From assembly GCA_032164295.1 (NCBI GenBank), contig JAJHTX010000007.1, positions 620,001 to 684,000 of the forward strand: a stretch of DNA of 64,000 nt, written 5' to 3'. Source of the DNA: Inonotus obliquus. Lineage: Eukaryota; Basidiomycota; Agaricomycetes; Hymenochaetales; Hymenochaetaceae. A program made the position numbers and the translations under genes. The stretch's first letter is position 1, and every line of letters begins with the position of its first letter. The notes under the pieces were generated by a model. That model was given only the letters and a program-made list of their open reading frames with translations, was not told the DNA's origin and searched no databases. Positions 22,508 through 34,879 of this stretch are shown one piece after another.

Positions 22508-25500
22508 TTAATTAGGTCGTTCTCTTCTTACACGGCCGGCACGATTAAGATATACATATATAGCATGAAGGGCATTCTGCGTTCCGTTCTCCTGCACGGG
22601 ATTGGTGAGAAATCAAACCATAATAGAAGATGAAGGACCCAGGAACGTCAAACGCACCTGTCTGATCCTCTCTCCGACGGACGCTGCTCGTTCTTTCATG
22701 GTCCTGAAATATCACACATAAATTTAAGCCCACAACAATGAAAGCCATTGAAATGTACCTGTCCGTTGTTGCCCTAATTAGCGCATTCGCAATCTCTGAC
22801 GAGTTCAAGCTCGATATCTTCATCCCGGCACCTATTTTCTGGACACGTGAAGCCCAAAAGAATTGGTCACTGTGACATACGAGACTCAGCACTATTCGTC
22901 TTATGAGTGGGTCAATTCAATTACCCGAACCACGGTTTAATGAGAGTCGGAATCCCCGCACGAAGACTGGCACCCGTCGTTCCCGCACCACCGTGATGTA
23001 GCGCTGCGTCGACCCGCGGAAAGAGCCAGCTTTCAATACGGATTAGTTTCATAAGTCAAATGATCATCCATATTTTTGCATAGAGAAATCGACTTACTCA
23101 TGCGGTATCTTGTCGATCTAACCGGTGTGTCCCAGTTAGGGCCTTAGTTAAAGGGACGATCATAAAAGAACACGTACGGAGTAACATTCGGGAGGAAATA
23201 TGAACTCAGGCTCATCCGACTTGGCCATCCGTGCCGACCAGCCCTTCGAAACGATAGCACGGACGCCGGATTCCTTCACCGCTCTGACAATCCTCCGAGT
23301 CAATGCGGGAGGGTCAGGCACAGTAATACTTCCAAAGCCGATATACACAATAGCCTTCTCGTCCTTTCGTGCTTTATCCATCCATTGCAATAAGCTTTCA
23401 GGCGGTGTCCAATCCAAGTCTGGGTTATCAAGAAACCAGCTTCGTAAAACTCATTCAACCAATGGTCATCGCACGTAAAGAGTTGGGTATGCTCACTATC
23501 CAGAGATGGTTATCTGATCTTCCCAATCAAGTGGTTTCGGTACGACTGACGGCGAGAAATTATAGATAAAAGGTATTTTCGACTGTGCTAGGTGGTCCAT
23601 ATCTGTGTTGCCAATATGAAGCGTGTTTCGCCTCCAACGGTTGATCTGCCCTGCAGTCGAAGTCCAAAATATATTATCAAATAAAATATAACTGTGCGAG
23701 GCAAGCAGCTGTTGGTGTACTAGGAAAGATTCGGATATACTAAGTTGTACGTACGTTGAGGCATTAAAATGCGCAAGATCCACTGGTGGGCTAAGGAAAG
23801 GATGTGGAAATTCTGTTGTTCTGTGGGCGGGACGTGAGTATAGGACTTTAAGTTTGGCCAATATAGACTGACTTGGTCCAGGGCATAGTGAAGGTGCGAA
23901 AGTACGGTATATCTACAGGCACGAGAAATCATTAGAACCCTTTAATAGGTTGAAGAGATCTGAAAACTCACCAAGCGCCTCTGCGATATGTACTCCAGCC
24001 ATAGCAGAAGGACTCTCCAGCAAGACATCGGCATCTTTGCAGCATTCCCAAGCGTCGACGAGCACTGAGAATAATATGAGAACAGGGACCTGATTATTGC
24101 AGCTAATCACTGACGATCGTCTAACCACGCTCGAAACTAAAGTGTGTCGTCAATGCAAACATAACGAAAATATATCGCGGAGATGACGTACATTTCCAAG
24201 GCTTTCCTTGAAGAACTGAGGAGAAAACATCTACGGAGGCACGTAAGAAGGTCAGCATTTGCCTGAGAAAAAAGCAGCGCAGCCTGAATTACCTTATGTT
24301 CCACACTTAGTTTCATTAATGCCCCCGGATCTCCACCAGCCGTACGATGTGCAATCCCCCAGCCTTCGACCCAGCTCTTATACTCTCCATGTGTGACAAT
24401 CGTCACTCGATGCCCTTCCCTCAAGAGTGCCTGCCCAAGAGCAATATACGGCTGCACATCCCCTCTCGACCCAATCGTCAAACATACGAAATGCATTGAA
24501 TGCGAACGTGGCAGTGTGTCTGATGGGAGATTGATCACTTTCGGTAAATGCGGGATTTCACCTGGTCGGAAGACCTTTGAGGAGGCGCGATGAATCGTAC
24601 GTGCTAGAGGAGCGAGGACATGTGAGGCCGTTGCAAGTGGAGTCGGGAAGCGGTTACTTGAACTGGAGCTCGTGGTAGGAGAGGAAGTACATGAAGGTGA
24701 TCTTAGAGGTTTGGGCGACCCCGAAACAATAGTACCAGTGATGGTCGATTGCACGGCGGACCTGGGAGAATTAGCGTCGAGAGTGAACGAATCATGGCTA
24801 GCCTTGCACGCTTGATGAGCCTTAACGGCTTCCTCGACCCGTCTGATCGCTTCATCACGCTGCACCTCCGATGAGAAGACAAAATGCATTGACGGGTGCT
24901 CCTTCATCTCAAGTATCATTCCGAATGTCCGAGGCATGTACCGATGGTTCGGTTGTGCACCTACGACTTTGCGCATAGGAAAACGGTACTTCGCATCTCG
25001 TATAGATAGACACTTGGACCAGAAGGCGATATAATGCTTGGAAACAACGAAGTATCCGTTAGACGCGATACTTCGTGAAATCCTCGCTCGTGTATCTGAT
25101 AGGTGGGAGAGTCAGCCCCTCTTGGGAAATTAAATGAAAGGAAGCGTACACCAGATATCTCCCTCTTCTCCCAGTGCTAAAGCACATCGAATAGAGTTCT
25201 CCATTTTATCAGCAATATTTCCATTGTTACTTTGCACCTCCACAAAACTTAATGCACCGAAATCTATGATAGCCTGTGGTGGAACCTTTATACCCGCACG
25301 AAGCTCTCGATCTCTCGCTTCCTTCACCCATTGGCCAAGATCATCCCAAATGACCGTGCTCTGTGTAACTCCCAACTCGATTGTCCCTTCGTACATGTCG
25401 GACTCATACTCATCGGAGGACGGTATGCTATCTTTGTCCCTATCCCCAGTTTCCGATTCGCTGTCAGTATTGGCCATGCTTGCCTGTACCTTCCCCGAGG

Positions 25501-26826
25501 ACAATTCAATCTTGAGCAGTGTGGCAAACTTTAACACCATACGCGTCGAGAATGTCCTGATCCGACTGAGTGGTATGCTTACTAAAGCAAAGTCATTCAG
25601 TGGCCAAACTGCAGAACGGACAGAGCTTCTCACTTTGAACTCCGCGCATCTCGTCATCGGACTTTGCCTTTAAGCACGAAGCCCTGCCACGTCGATACAC
25701 GAAGATCGCGCCTATAAGTGGCCGGAGGATTTAGTACAAACGGGAACTGAGACTTTGGTAAGTACCTTGTATCTCGCGTCTCCATTGCCTTGCAGATTCC
25801 TCAGTATCAAACTCCGCGTCTCTCAGCTGCTTCCCGAAGAACTCTAGTCTGACAAGCCTCCTGTTGTTCTCGTCCTCGGGATAGACCTTCTTTATCGTCG
25901 AAACTTGTGAAAAGAGAGATAACATTAACTTTATATGTATGTGAGAGTGACGAGCATACAAACTCACGAAGGCAAGATCGAAGAGGCCTTATGCGGTCTT
26001 CTTCTTTGCTTGACGGGAATGCTGTAAGCATGTCATGAGATAACTCAAGCCAAACGCGCCGCTTCCTGCGCCAGCCACTCCTGTGAATGGTCACGGGTCC
26101 ATCCCGGATGAGTTGCTTCTCTGGAAAGAGGTCGGGTCTGGTGGAAAGTAAAGACGCGTGGAAGGTGATACGGTGGGTGGTGAGGTGGATCATACCGAGA
26201 ATGGCAACTTCTTGCAGGTAACCACCGTCCATCTCCCAGATGAGTCGCTCCTTGTCGTCTTCGTTGACTGTGAGTGGGCCAAACTCGTCGATGAGTAAGT
26301 CGACGATTTGTTCAGGAGAGAGCTGAGAAACACTCGACGTCGAAGGCCGCTTTTGAAAAGTTGCTTCTCCATCTACGAGGCCTGGCTCCGGAAGTATTGA
26401 AGAATCGCCCTCATGAAGCCTCTCATCGTCATCGACTGCCTCAAGCTCGCTTCCAGAAACACCATTCATCGAATCCACCTCATCCAGTGGTCTAATGCTT
26501 CCTTCCTTCATAGCAGCGAACTTGGCGAATCGTTCTGAAGCAGCGAGCTCGGATGTGCTGAAGTCCCGTCCAATGAGATCAACAAGGCGATTGCGTACGG
26601 AGGTTCCATCACTTTCGTACTGCTGAGAGACACCCAAATCTCCATCTTCATCATCATCTGACTTGCCACTTGTTCTGCTGTCACCATCGATTTGCTCTGA
26701 AATGACTTCGCCGTATTGGACAGCATCGATGAAGATGCGCGAGATTCCGTCTTTGTCCAGCAGGGAGGGCTTCAGCTCTATATCCGAACCTCCCAGGACC
26801 GACTCATAGCCACTCCGGGTCACCAT
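22508..26826 (-). CDS. ATG26: Sterol 3-beta-glucosyltransferase (ATG26/UGT51 type)
   Basis: This enzyme transfers glucose from UDP-glucose to ergosterol-type sterols at membranes. Many short introns split it. From the N-terminus there is an acidic Ser-rich leader, a GRAM domain ([16 protein letters not shown], then [17 protein letters not shown], about 26320-25960) and a PH-like region ([32 protein letters not shown]) with a low-complexity acidic insert. The GT domain starts [20 protein letters not shown] near 24500, and [41 protein letters not shown] and [15 protein letters not shown] follow. The last is the family's UDP-sugar signature, and the protein ends [12 protein letters not shown]. 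All catalytic-region exons join in frame. The ATG at 26826 is the first clear start; a further 5' exon is possible. Confidence 0.92.
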
Positions 26827-27693
26827 GTTCGAAGTATTGACTGTACTTGAGCTGGCCGCGTAGTTCAAGACGAGCCGAGAAAACGCGCAGGGCTTGGCTC
26901 AACTGTGAGGAAGAAAGGGGGTACGTCACCCATCGCAGAGTAAGTATACGGCGGGTTGACTCTGTGGACGAATCGTAAGCACGCCGATCCGGTCCAACCC
27001 TCATCCCCCATGAGTCATCCTCGCTTATTCATCAGCGGCGCTGTCGCATCAAGCACACTACCCGCAGAACTTGGTCAGAACACTGAACATCTTTCAGCAC
27101 AGAGATGTTTGGTATCTGGAAGGCAGGAAATGGTCTCTACAAGAAGAAGCCGAAAACCGTGACTAAACTTAAACTTTTCTTCTGGAAGGTATTTGGCACG
27201 TGCCGCCAACCTAACAAGTCACGTTACCACATTCTCTTCCTCGTCCACATATCGTAATTTCTCTCCGAGGTGATTGTTTCTTCCCTTTTCTTTGCTTTTT
27301 GCAATCCGCTCATGATAATTCGTCCGAATATGCAGTTCTATGATCGGAGTCCATTCAGCCAATCAGTGAATCGTAAACATTGTGGCACGTGATGATCCCC
27401 GCTTCGCAAATATGTACAAACAATGCGGCAACATTGAAGCTTAAAGTTATGCTTCACAACGGACGAGGGTTGTCGCACTCAAGTCTGCCCGAGCTCGCCC
27501 CATACTACAAAGAAATCACCATCAACGCACTGGTGAATGCACCGGCGACAATCAGGCTGAGTTTTCGAAACGAGCCATCGACACCACGAAGAGTGTGGCA
27601 TACTAAATCTACCTCACGTTTCAACGGGTGTCACTAGCCAATCCCCATAAAGGAACAGGAAGCAAGGCAGGAGAAGAAGGGACTTGTCAACTG
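26827..27693. other. Intergenic between divergent ATG26 and EAF6
   Basis: The two genes point away from each other, so both promoters lie here. A non-coding 5' exon of ATG26 may reach to about 27000. A C/T-rich stretch lies near 27220-27310. No other gene is supported. Confidence 0.45.
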
Positions 27694-28650
27694 ATGGATA
27701 CGACAGCAGCAACGACGGGGAACGGTGCAGTCAATTCAACGCTGAGTCCTGAGGACAAAGCGCGTTACGACGCGGCACGGAAGGAGCTCATCCAAGCTCT
27801 GCAAAAGAAACGACTCGTGGACAGGCAACTGGTCAGTCCTTCTTTAACTTTTCCTGCCCATTGTCATTACCACTTGCTTTGAGAAACTGGAATGCTGATA
27901 TGTATTCTCGATTGCGGTTGTTAGGCACAACTTGAGGTCCAGATTTACAACTTTGAAGGCTCGTACCTAAGCGAGACGGCGCAGCATAGCGGTGGTAACA
28001 TAATCCAAGGGTTCGATGGGTACCTCAAGACTCAAAGCGTTGGACGTAGACGACACGAACCCACTGATGCAGACCGAGTCTTTTCGAATAGCTCGCTGAG
28101 TTATCAAAAGGTACGTACGTATTCTAATTACCCTTACAATCTAAACGAGAGTTCTGAATGAAAATAGAGCCTGGAACTTCTGAGTGATGGCGCTGATGAC
28201 CCAGATACCTTCGGGCCTTTATCTTCCACTCTTTCCAACGGTCCAAACACAACCTCCCGAGGACCAACACCAGGTCTAACATCTATCGTCCTCCCTCCAC
28301 CCACAACCACAACCACATCGACCCACCCTCAAAGACTTCACCACGACGGACAAGGACCAACTCCACAACAACTCACAGCAGCGATGCAGAAGAAAATGAG
28401 AGACAAGGAGTATCAGAGGAGGAAGAGGGCATCAGCGGCGAGGGAGAAGGAGAGGAATGCTCAGTTGGCTGCGCAAGCTGCTGCTCAGGCCCAAGCTCAA
28501 GCCCAGGCGCAGTCTACTGGAGAAGGTAGTTCGCAAGGTAGTACGGGCGGAGGTGAGGGAGAAGGTTCTGGTGCCGGGGATTCAGCTTCGGTTGTGTCGA
28601 CTGCGAGAGGAAGGATGAGCAAGAAACCTCGTCAGGCGGACGATGATTAA
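27694..28650 (+). CDS. EAF6: EAF6, NuA4 histone acetyltransferase subunit
   Basis: Small accessory subunit of the NuA4 (and related) histone acetyltransferase complexes, nuclear. Exons are 27694-27831, 27925-28110 and 28168-28650, introns phase 0, giving 268 residues. The family core spans residues of about 20-85: ARKELIQALQKKRLVDRQLA, LEVQIYNFEGSYL, GNIIQGFDGYLK. It includes a coiled coil and the near-invariant GNIIxGFDGYLK motif. The C-terminal half is low complexity (Pro/Thr-rich, a KKMRDKEYQRRKRASA basic helix and alternating Ala/Gln). It is longer than the yeast protein, as is usual in basidiomycetes. The gene is convergent with isocitrate lyase. Confidence 0.88.
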
Positions 28651-28938
28651 CTCGTTTTTGTATTTATGCTTTTCAAGGACTCCGTTTCGCCATCTACCAT
28701 TGCGGGTAACACAATGTTTACCTCCCATGCCTTTTTATCTTTAGATCTGTTATTTGTAATATTCTTGAAGAGAGGAAGCACGCATGCTCATTCTGAAAGC
28801 ATGGAAATGAAAGTACTAATATTGTTGCATAATGCATTTGAGTCTGCTTTTGACCAGAGGTAGAGTACAGTAAGTTTGTACATACGTAGGCATACACGAG
28901 AGACCAAGGGAAAGTCTATATTATACAAAGTAGATGAA

Positions 28939-30721
28939 TTACAGCTTCACCTGAGCCTTGAATTGATCCTCCGTAACACCTTTACCCATAGCAGCCGTAG
29001 AGCTAACTCCACCCGTGATCGTCTTCAACAATCCATCCACATACTCAGCACCACTCCATTTCTGATGCGTCAATACATCACAACCAATCTCCCTCTCCCT
29101 CCTCTGAACCAACTCCACATAAGCCTTCATACCTTCATCCTTAAACGCCCGCGCGAACAAATCAGAGATGTACCCGTTCGAATGGAGACCGCCGAGTGTG
29201 ATGAACTGCCATACGAATCCGAGTTTACCAAGTTCCCAGATGTAGGATTTCATCTCTGCTGGACCGAGACCTGCGGCTTCCCAGTTGAATGAAGGTGAGA
29301 GGTTGTATGCGAGCCAGACGTCTGGGTGGACGGCGTGTACACCTTCCGCGAACTCCCGAGCTTGTGCAAGGATAGGTTTCTTCGTCTCCATCCACAACGC
29401 ATCAGCATACGGAGCGTATGCGGCTGAACGTGCGATAGCGGCCTGAGTACCACCCTGGAACCTATAGAACCCTTCCCTCGTCCTCGGTGCGTCCCAATCC
29501 CAGAACGGAGCACTCTTGAGACCGTATTCCTTTGCAAGTGCCAGAGCACCATCGCGAGAAAGGGAGCGGATTCTGGATTGGAACTCTGCAACGCGTGCAC
29601 CAGAGAACGATGGTGATTGAGCGGAGAGGGCTACCGTGAGTGCTTCGCCGAAAGTCTTGATACCGGCCTGTGCAACCCATGCATCTTCAACAGCTTGTAA
29701 ATCGTCACCGATCTTGCCCGAAGCTTCGGCCTCATTCATGACCGTCACGAGTGGTCGCAGGTTCGGATTCGTCGAACCCAAGATGAACGACTGGTCCCTC
29801 TCATCAACATTCGTGGTAATCAGCGTAGCGGCCTCTGAATCTGTTCGGCACACGATCAAGTTTTCCACACCCATGATATCATACTGTAGCCTAATGGCCA
29901 CCAAGCGGTTGATATGTTCTTGAATGGGTACGAGAACCTTGCCGGCCATGTGTCCGCACTTCTTCGTTCCCGGTGCCTGGTCCTCAATGTGAATTCCGGC
30001 AGCACCCTTTTCAACGAAAAGCTTGGCAAGCTTCATGACTGCTGTGAGACCACCATGGCCAGTGTCGGCATCGGCGATAATAGGGCGGAGATAATCAATT
30101 GCGGGAGTGGCCGCACGTTCCGCGTCGGAGAGACGGAGACGAGCTTCCCGCTGCTTGCGGTCGTGGAAAAGCTGTGCCATGAAGAGATGCTCAACCTTGT
30201 TTGGAACGGTGTTAGAGGGGTAGTCTATGGTGGAGTTAGAGGACAATACTAAGTCAGTCATTCGCTCGGCTCGGACATACCTGCGAGGTCGGGTCCTGGC
30301 TCGTTCGTACTGGAAGCTGTACTAGAAGTTTGCCATCCGGAAACATATACCGTCTCCAAGTATTTCGCCATCTGAGTTACTTGGACCGGGTCAAGACTTT
30401 AATTTCCGTTAGACGTATGTTCACCAATAAAGAACGTGCACAACTTACGCTCCGTAGGTGTGCGATGGAGTCTTGTTCTGCCAGTGCTCGGAAAGCAACC
30501 TCCACAGTTTCTTGCCTTGAACATCTGAGGGATAGGAGATCGGGATTGTGCCCCGTTTTGAAACGACCTGCTCTGCAGTGTATGGACGCCTGACACGAGC
30601 AAAGCGAGGACTCTGATATAACCCGAATGAGCGGATGTCAGGCAACAAGAAAAAATCTAACCTTCCAGCGCTGCTCAAGCTCTCTAAGTTCTTGTTCAAA
30701 AGCCACGCGTTCAGCTGCCAT
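28939..30721 (-). CDS. ICL1: Isocitrate lyase (glyoxylate cycle)
   Basis: This enzyme cleaves isocitrate to glyoxylate and succinate, the first step of the glyoxylate shunt. Four exons, 30721-30662, 30612-30449, 30396-30281 and 30224-28939, give 541 residues, the usual fungal length. Visible features are [14 protein letters not shown], the catalytic loop signature [23 protein letters not shown] upstream of it, [23 protein letters not shown] and [15 protein letters not shown]. The N-terminal exons were rebuilt from splice sites, and the final junction gives [18 protein letters not shown]. The C-terminal residues AQVKL do not form a strong canonical peroxisomal signal, though -KL endings occur in the family. 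Confidence 0.95.
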
Positions 30722-31379
30722 CGTTGAAGTTGATGAGGAGGGTGATATGGGTAGGACTACGGGGAACGTAGTGAGTTAAGGAAAGGAGTGATGAGACAGG
30801 AAGGAGTGTATATATGCAGACGGGAGGTTATTCCGTGATCGACGCGGTCATATGATTTCCTCGGATTCCGTACCTTCCCGGCTCACATCACATGACATTC
30901 GCCCTCTAAACACGCTCTATAATCGCACCCTATCCTCCTCGGTATACCTCACTGCGCGGATTTATAGTCATCTCGCTTTATCTCTCCCACTCCTCTGGCA
31001 CTGTGTCCGTCTAACAACCAGAGTCCAACACCAACGAGCGAGCTCCAAGGCTGGCTTGTCTTTGCTTGAATCTGATTCGTCCGAAATGCTCCGAATCACC
31101 GCCTTCTATCCGCCCTCACTTTCTGCACGGCACCCCGACTATGAACAAGCGGTGAGCAAGGACGCGCTCTTCAGCTCTTCATCCGCTCATCTATCCGACT
31201 CCGTCCGCGCTCTGGATTCATCTCACCTTGTACGGTATTGAAAATGCCCGAGAGCTATAATTCAATACACCAATGCGATAGAACTATGCAACGCCGGTCC
31301 GTCAGGTTACTTCTGCTGTGACTTCCCTTTGGAATACACTAAAACTGGACGTACTCTACTTGCACTTCCGTTTTCAACC
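30722..31379. other. ICL1 upstream region, no other gene seen
   Basis: The first 130 bp upstream of ICL1 have a TATATA-like string (about 30812). The short frame at 30852-31241 on the plus strand has no family resemblance and no supporting neighbours. Confidence 0.4.
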
Positions 31380-31790
31380 TGGATCATTGATAACTGGGTC
31401 TAGATCGACGCTGGGAAATCAGTGCGTGCTGATTGACTACTCATATCATACTTTGTTCTAATCGATAGAGCAGTTTCAAGCAGTCCAGTACGATGGTGGC
31501 CATCATCTCTGGGCTAGTTGCTGCTATACACGAACTCGCGTGGCTGCTTCTGAGCATATCTCAAATTCAAGACTTCCCACTTCGCAACAGCCAATCCTCG
31601 CAGGTCGTCAGTACCCAGCAACTCGCCTGTGTACCATCTTGCCCACCAGAAGCAATGCTAGCTAGTATGCGGATGTTTCATTGCTCGTGTACCTCTGCTG
31701 TTCCCACGTCCTCGCAGCACAAAGAAGGTCTCGCTTGTAGAGGCTCCGTTGCGCTGCCAGCCTGCCATCCCCTTTGAGGGACGTATATGA
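31380..31790 (+). repeat. Distal upstream segment of the family A block, copy 2
   Basis: This matches 8300-8800 (inverted) and 34880-35290 (direct), sharing CAAGCAGTCCAGTACGAT, CTATACACGAACTCGC and CACTTCGCAACAGCCAATCC. A 94-codon frame (31493-31777) is open here but is broken in the copy near 35070 and diverges in the copy near 8600, so I do not call it a gene. Confidence 0.55.
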
Positions 31791-32093
31791 ACTAGAGCAA
31801 CTTATACCGTCTCGAATCGAACGGACGAATCCTCGTCCCTCGTAGATACGCTGTACGTAAAAGACGTTAAACATAACAAGGCCTCTTGAGAGATTGCAAT
31901 GATTGTGGCGTGCTTTCTTTCGTCGCCACTTTATTTTGCATTTTTCAGAGTTGCAATCCTGCTCCTGCTGGTCGCCACAGATTGCAGAGTGTGCCCCATC
32001 TCGTATATACCACTTCAACAAGGCGGGATTTCGTCTTTCAGCAAGGATAGCTACCAAGCACTGTTGAAATAGCGCATACTCCAGATGACTTAC
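31790..32093 (+). promoter_or_regulatory. Orphan family A promoter without its gene
   Basis: A full copy of the conserved upstream region (TCGAATCGAACGGACGAATC, GATTGTGGCGTGC, CGCCACAGATTGCAGAGTG, a TATATA box near 32015, CTACCAAGCACTGTTGAAA) ends with GCATACTCCAGATGACTT, exactly where a family A start codon belongs. After four or five coding bases the sequence switches to the beginning of the next promoter copy at 32094. The coding part has been lost, leaving two promoters in tandem before A3. Confidence 0.65.
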
Positions 32094-32381
32094 TAGAGCA
32101 ATTTGAATTGTCTCGAATTGAACGGACGAATCCTTCTCGTGAAAACGCTGTACGTAAAACGTTGAACATAACAAGGCCTTGAGAGACTGCAATGATTGTG
32201 GCGTGCTTTCTTTCGTCGCCACCTTATTTTGCATTTTGCAGAGTTGCAATCCTGCTGGTCGCCACAGATTGCAAAGTGTGCTCCATCTCGTATATATATT
32301 ACATGCCAACAAGGCGGGCTTTCGCATCTCAACAAGGATACCTACCAAGTACTATTGATTTAGGGCATACTCCAGGTGACA
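32094..32381 (+). promoter_or_regulatory. Conserved upstream region of family A gene A3
   Basis: Same ordered elements as in A1 and A2: TTGTGGCGTGC, CGCCACCTTATTTTGCA, CGCCACAGATTGCAAAGTG, a TATATATAT box near 32293, CTACCAAGTACTATTGA, then GCATACTCCAGGTGACAATG over the start. Tandem with the orphan copy at 31790-32093. Confidence 0.6.
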
Positions 32382-32962
32382 ATGTCCTCCCCGTCGTCGA
32401 ACGCGAAAAGCGAGATTAAAGGCTCTCCTCCCGGAAAGAAACAACTCAAAAAGACTAATCCCAAAGAGAAACGATTCAAAAGGCTCGATCGCGTCGAGAT
32501 TCTCGCTAGTACACCTAAAACGGTGGAAGCGTTTTATGCGTATCGTACGTGACTTCCATTCGATTTGATGGTCGCGCTATCCTAGGCTATCCTGTAGTTG
32601 CTAATATGCACTATTTTAGTGGCTTATAATGAACCCGGATGTGAAAACCACGACAAGAGTATGTGGTTCGATTCGAAAGCTAAAGAGCTGGTCCATTGTG
32701 AATTTCTTCATTCGTTGGTACGAATGATCGAAATACACAGACTGACTGGGAAATCATAGGTGAATTCCTCGTTGACAAGAAGTTCAAAGAAGCTAGTCAG
32801 GTTGACTTTGCCGATTGGTCGACGGGACCGTATTACTGGTATATAAATACAGATGACCTTGACGAATCATCTGCCGGATCAGTTACCCATACTCTAGATT
32901 ACTGGAACTGGTTCAAGCAAGCTGAAAGAAGAGAGGAGTTTGCTGATAAATTTCACAAGTAG
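32382..32962 (+). CDS. Family A small three-exon protein, copy A3
   Basis: Exons are 32382-32544, 32620-32697 and 32760-32962, giving 147 residues, with both introns phase 1 (GTACGTG and GTGAATT donors). The basic N-terminus (KKQLKKTNPKEKRFKRL) is longer than in A1 and A2, and exon 1 ends FYAY. Exon 2 has LAYNEPG and SMWFDS and ends LVH. Exon 3 has KEASQVDFADWS and a shorter end, YWNWFKQAERREEF. The start sits about 5 bp downstream of the usual ATG position, where ATG has become GTG (CCAGGTGACAATG). The most divergent of the first four copies. Function unknown. Confidence 0.72.
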
Positions 32963-33109
32963 CTTACGGAATGTTGGCGATATGTCTGGCGCACTGTGTC
33001 AAGTAGAATAGTACTAGTGCTTTGATCTAGTAATCGAGTTGCTTTCTTGCTCTTGCTGTGATTCAATCTCTTGCAATGAAAAATAAGTCTAGCTTAACAC
33101 AATGGAATG

Positions 33110-34330
33110 CAGAATGCTGAGTCAAATGAAATACTTCAATCGTCTCGAATCGAACGGGAAAATCCCCCTCCCTCGTAAAGACGCCGTATGAAAAACAACA
33201 GCTCGGAGATTGTCACTTGGTTGCTTTTTTCCTGCATATTTAAAGTAAATGATGAATCTATTTGTATATCGTTGAGGTAGATAGTATACGCCCCATGCGC
33301 GGGTGATGAGAGGGTATTTTAAATTTGTGCTGACACACAATCTGCATCAGTTGTCCATACCAAGATAGAGGCACGGCAATACCGTTCGGACCAGGAAGGC
33401 CGTTATTCACAGGAGGTTTGCCCGGAGCACCATTCAGTACCTCCCATTGGTAAGCGGGCAAACGATGGCCACCTCCAACACTCGGATTTCGTGCACACCT
33501 GCAGACCTGCAGGAGCAAAGGGAGGCGAGTACCGCCGAGTAGCTTGCGGTTGCGCATGAGCATGAGGCTCTCGGGGCCTGCTTGTCCAGGTGTATTCTGA
33601 TTCTGTGGTGAAGAAACAGCAGGTGATATGGTATTCGAACGACATGGCGGGAAATCGATGCTCTCGGGAAGGAGGTGATCACAGGGGGTCAAGTCTTTGT
33701 GTCGCTCCCGCTACCCCAGAAAAACGAGGAGTTGTTGTGCGTTGTGGTGGGGTCGTACTCCTTGTTGATGCCGCAGCGGATGATGACAGATTCGAAGCAC
33801 TAGATGCTAGCGACAGCTCTGTCGCCGTCGAAGTGCTCGTTCGTGCTGCTTCTATTGCACAGGCCGAGATTCCTGTTTGGTGGGGGCTTTGAGTGCGTCG
33901 GTGGTGAAGAAGGGATGGATACATCGACAAACGTTTACGAAATTTCTGCATTCTCAAGTTAGCTCATGCGAGTCAAAGTCGGAGGAGTTGGTATAGAGAA
34001 AATGGCACAGAGTACTCGGTTTATACAATTCCTCAACCCGCTCGCAACCCCGACAACATTCCCTCCAAGTTGTGGTCACCTTCTCGAATGCGACTATGAC
34101 TGAGTAGGATTGCGAGACAGCTGGGAGAGTATTGAAGCTGAGTACGCGGGGCCCTTGGTCCATGCAGAAGAGAGCGACGTGTGTGTATTTGCTTGCTACA
34201 GAAGACGAGGACGAATCCTTGCGTTAAAGAGAAACAAAAAGAAGTCTGCCAAACCATATAGGATGAGTCCGCCGTACTCACATATGATTGAGGCTGCGAA
34301 CTGCAAGCAGGATTACATAATGTGTGGGGG
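33110..34330 (-). pseudogene. Decayed duplicated block (copy 2), product unrecognised
   Basis: Inverted copy of 5135-6300. Shared coding-like stretches on the minus strand are FNTLPAVSQSYSVIVAFEKV near 34100, SASNLSSSAAASTRSTT near 33780, TPGQAGPESLMLMRNRK near 33570, and WEVLNGAPGKPPVNNGLPGP near 33400. The GT of an intron donor kept in copy 1 (near 5356) is changed here (CCGAGT for GTGAGT near 34020). The 3' end, at about 33120-33200, merges into a remnant of the family A promoter (CGTCTCGAATCGAACGG), so block and family A gene are joined tail to tail in both copies. Confidence 0.4.
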
Positions 34331-34879
34331 GAATGCCGGGCGGAGAATAACGAGCAGCTAAAGCCAACAGCCCCTCCTCGTTGTTTTCTGCTATATCTGC
34401 TCCGAGCTCACTGCGACTAATAGTGCAAGGCACGTCGCGTATGTGTACCCCTCCAATAATCAGCAATTCCACCACTGGAAGAGAGGGCTTGTAGAAGGGT
34501 TTCTCTGAGGTCCTTGGAGACGAGCTGCAACTCCGAGTCGAGTCACACCAGTCTGATTCACGCGGCTGGTGAATCTACTCTACGAAAGTTTTGTAAGTCT
34601 CGCAGTAAGGAATTTTCATGCTGAGTATTTATTCGCTATGGAATGATACAAGTCATTGTCATTGTCACCGTATAAAGTGGTATCCTCCGCTCAACAACCC
34701 TCCTTCTCGTTTGCATCTCGCCTTTCAACTCCCGATTGAATTAGTAGCAAACTGAGCCATCATTCCAGACCAGGTCGCAGACATGAAATGTCTCGCATCT
34801 CCCGGCTCCATTGAGGTGTTCAATCCTCGTGGAAGGCCTGGATCATCCTAGACGCGAGTCTCCGGCAGCGAGCCGTTCA
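34331..34879. other. Spacer, no gene supported
   Basis: The minus strand stays open upstream of the decayed block (34278-34475, with VELLIIGGVHIRDVPCT) and might be its first exon, joined through a GTGAGTACGG donor near 34283. That is only a guess. Nothing else was recognised. Confidence 0.3.

Noticed and set aside
25134..25673. A 179-codon plus-strand ORF
   Set aside because: Antisense to the PH-like region of the sterol glucosyltransferase and without any family pattern.
30852..31241. A 129-codon ORF upstream of isocitrate lyase
   Set aside because: No family resemblance, no splice logic and it lies in the promoter region; likely chance.
31493..31777. A 94-codon ORF in the family A distal upstream segment (matched by a 5' frame near 8626 on the minus strand)
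   Set aside because: Stops and indels break the frame in the other two copies of the same segment, so it is not kept as protein.
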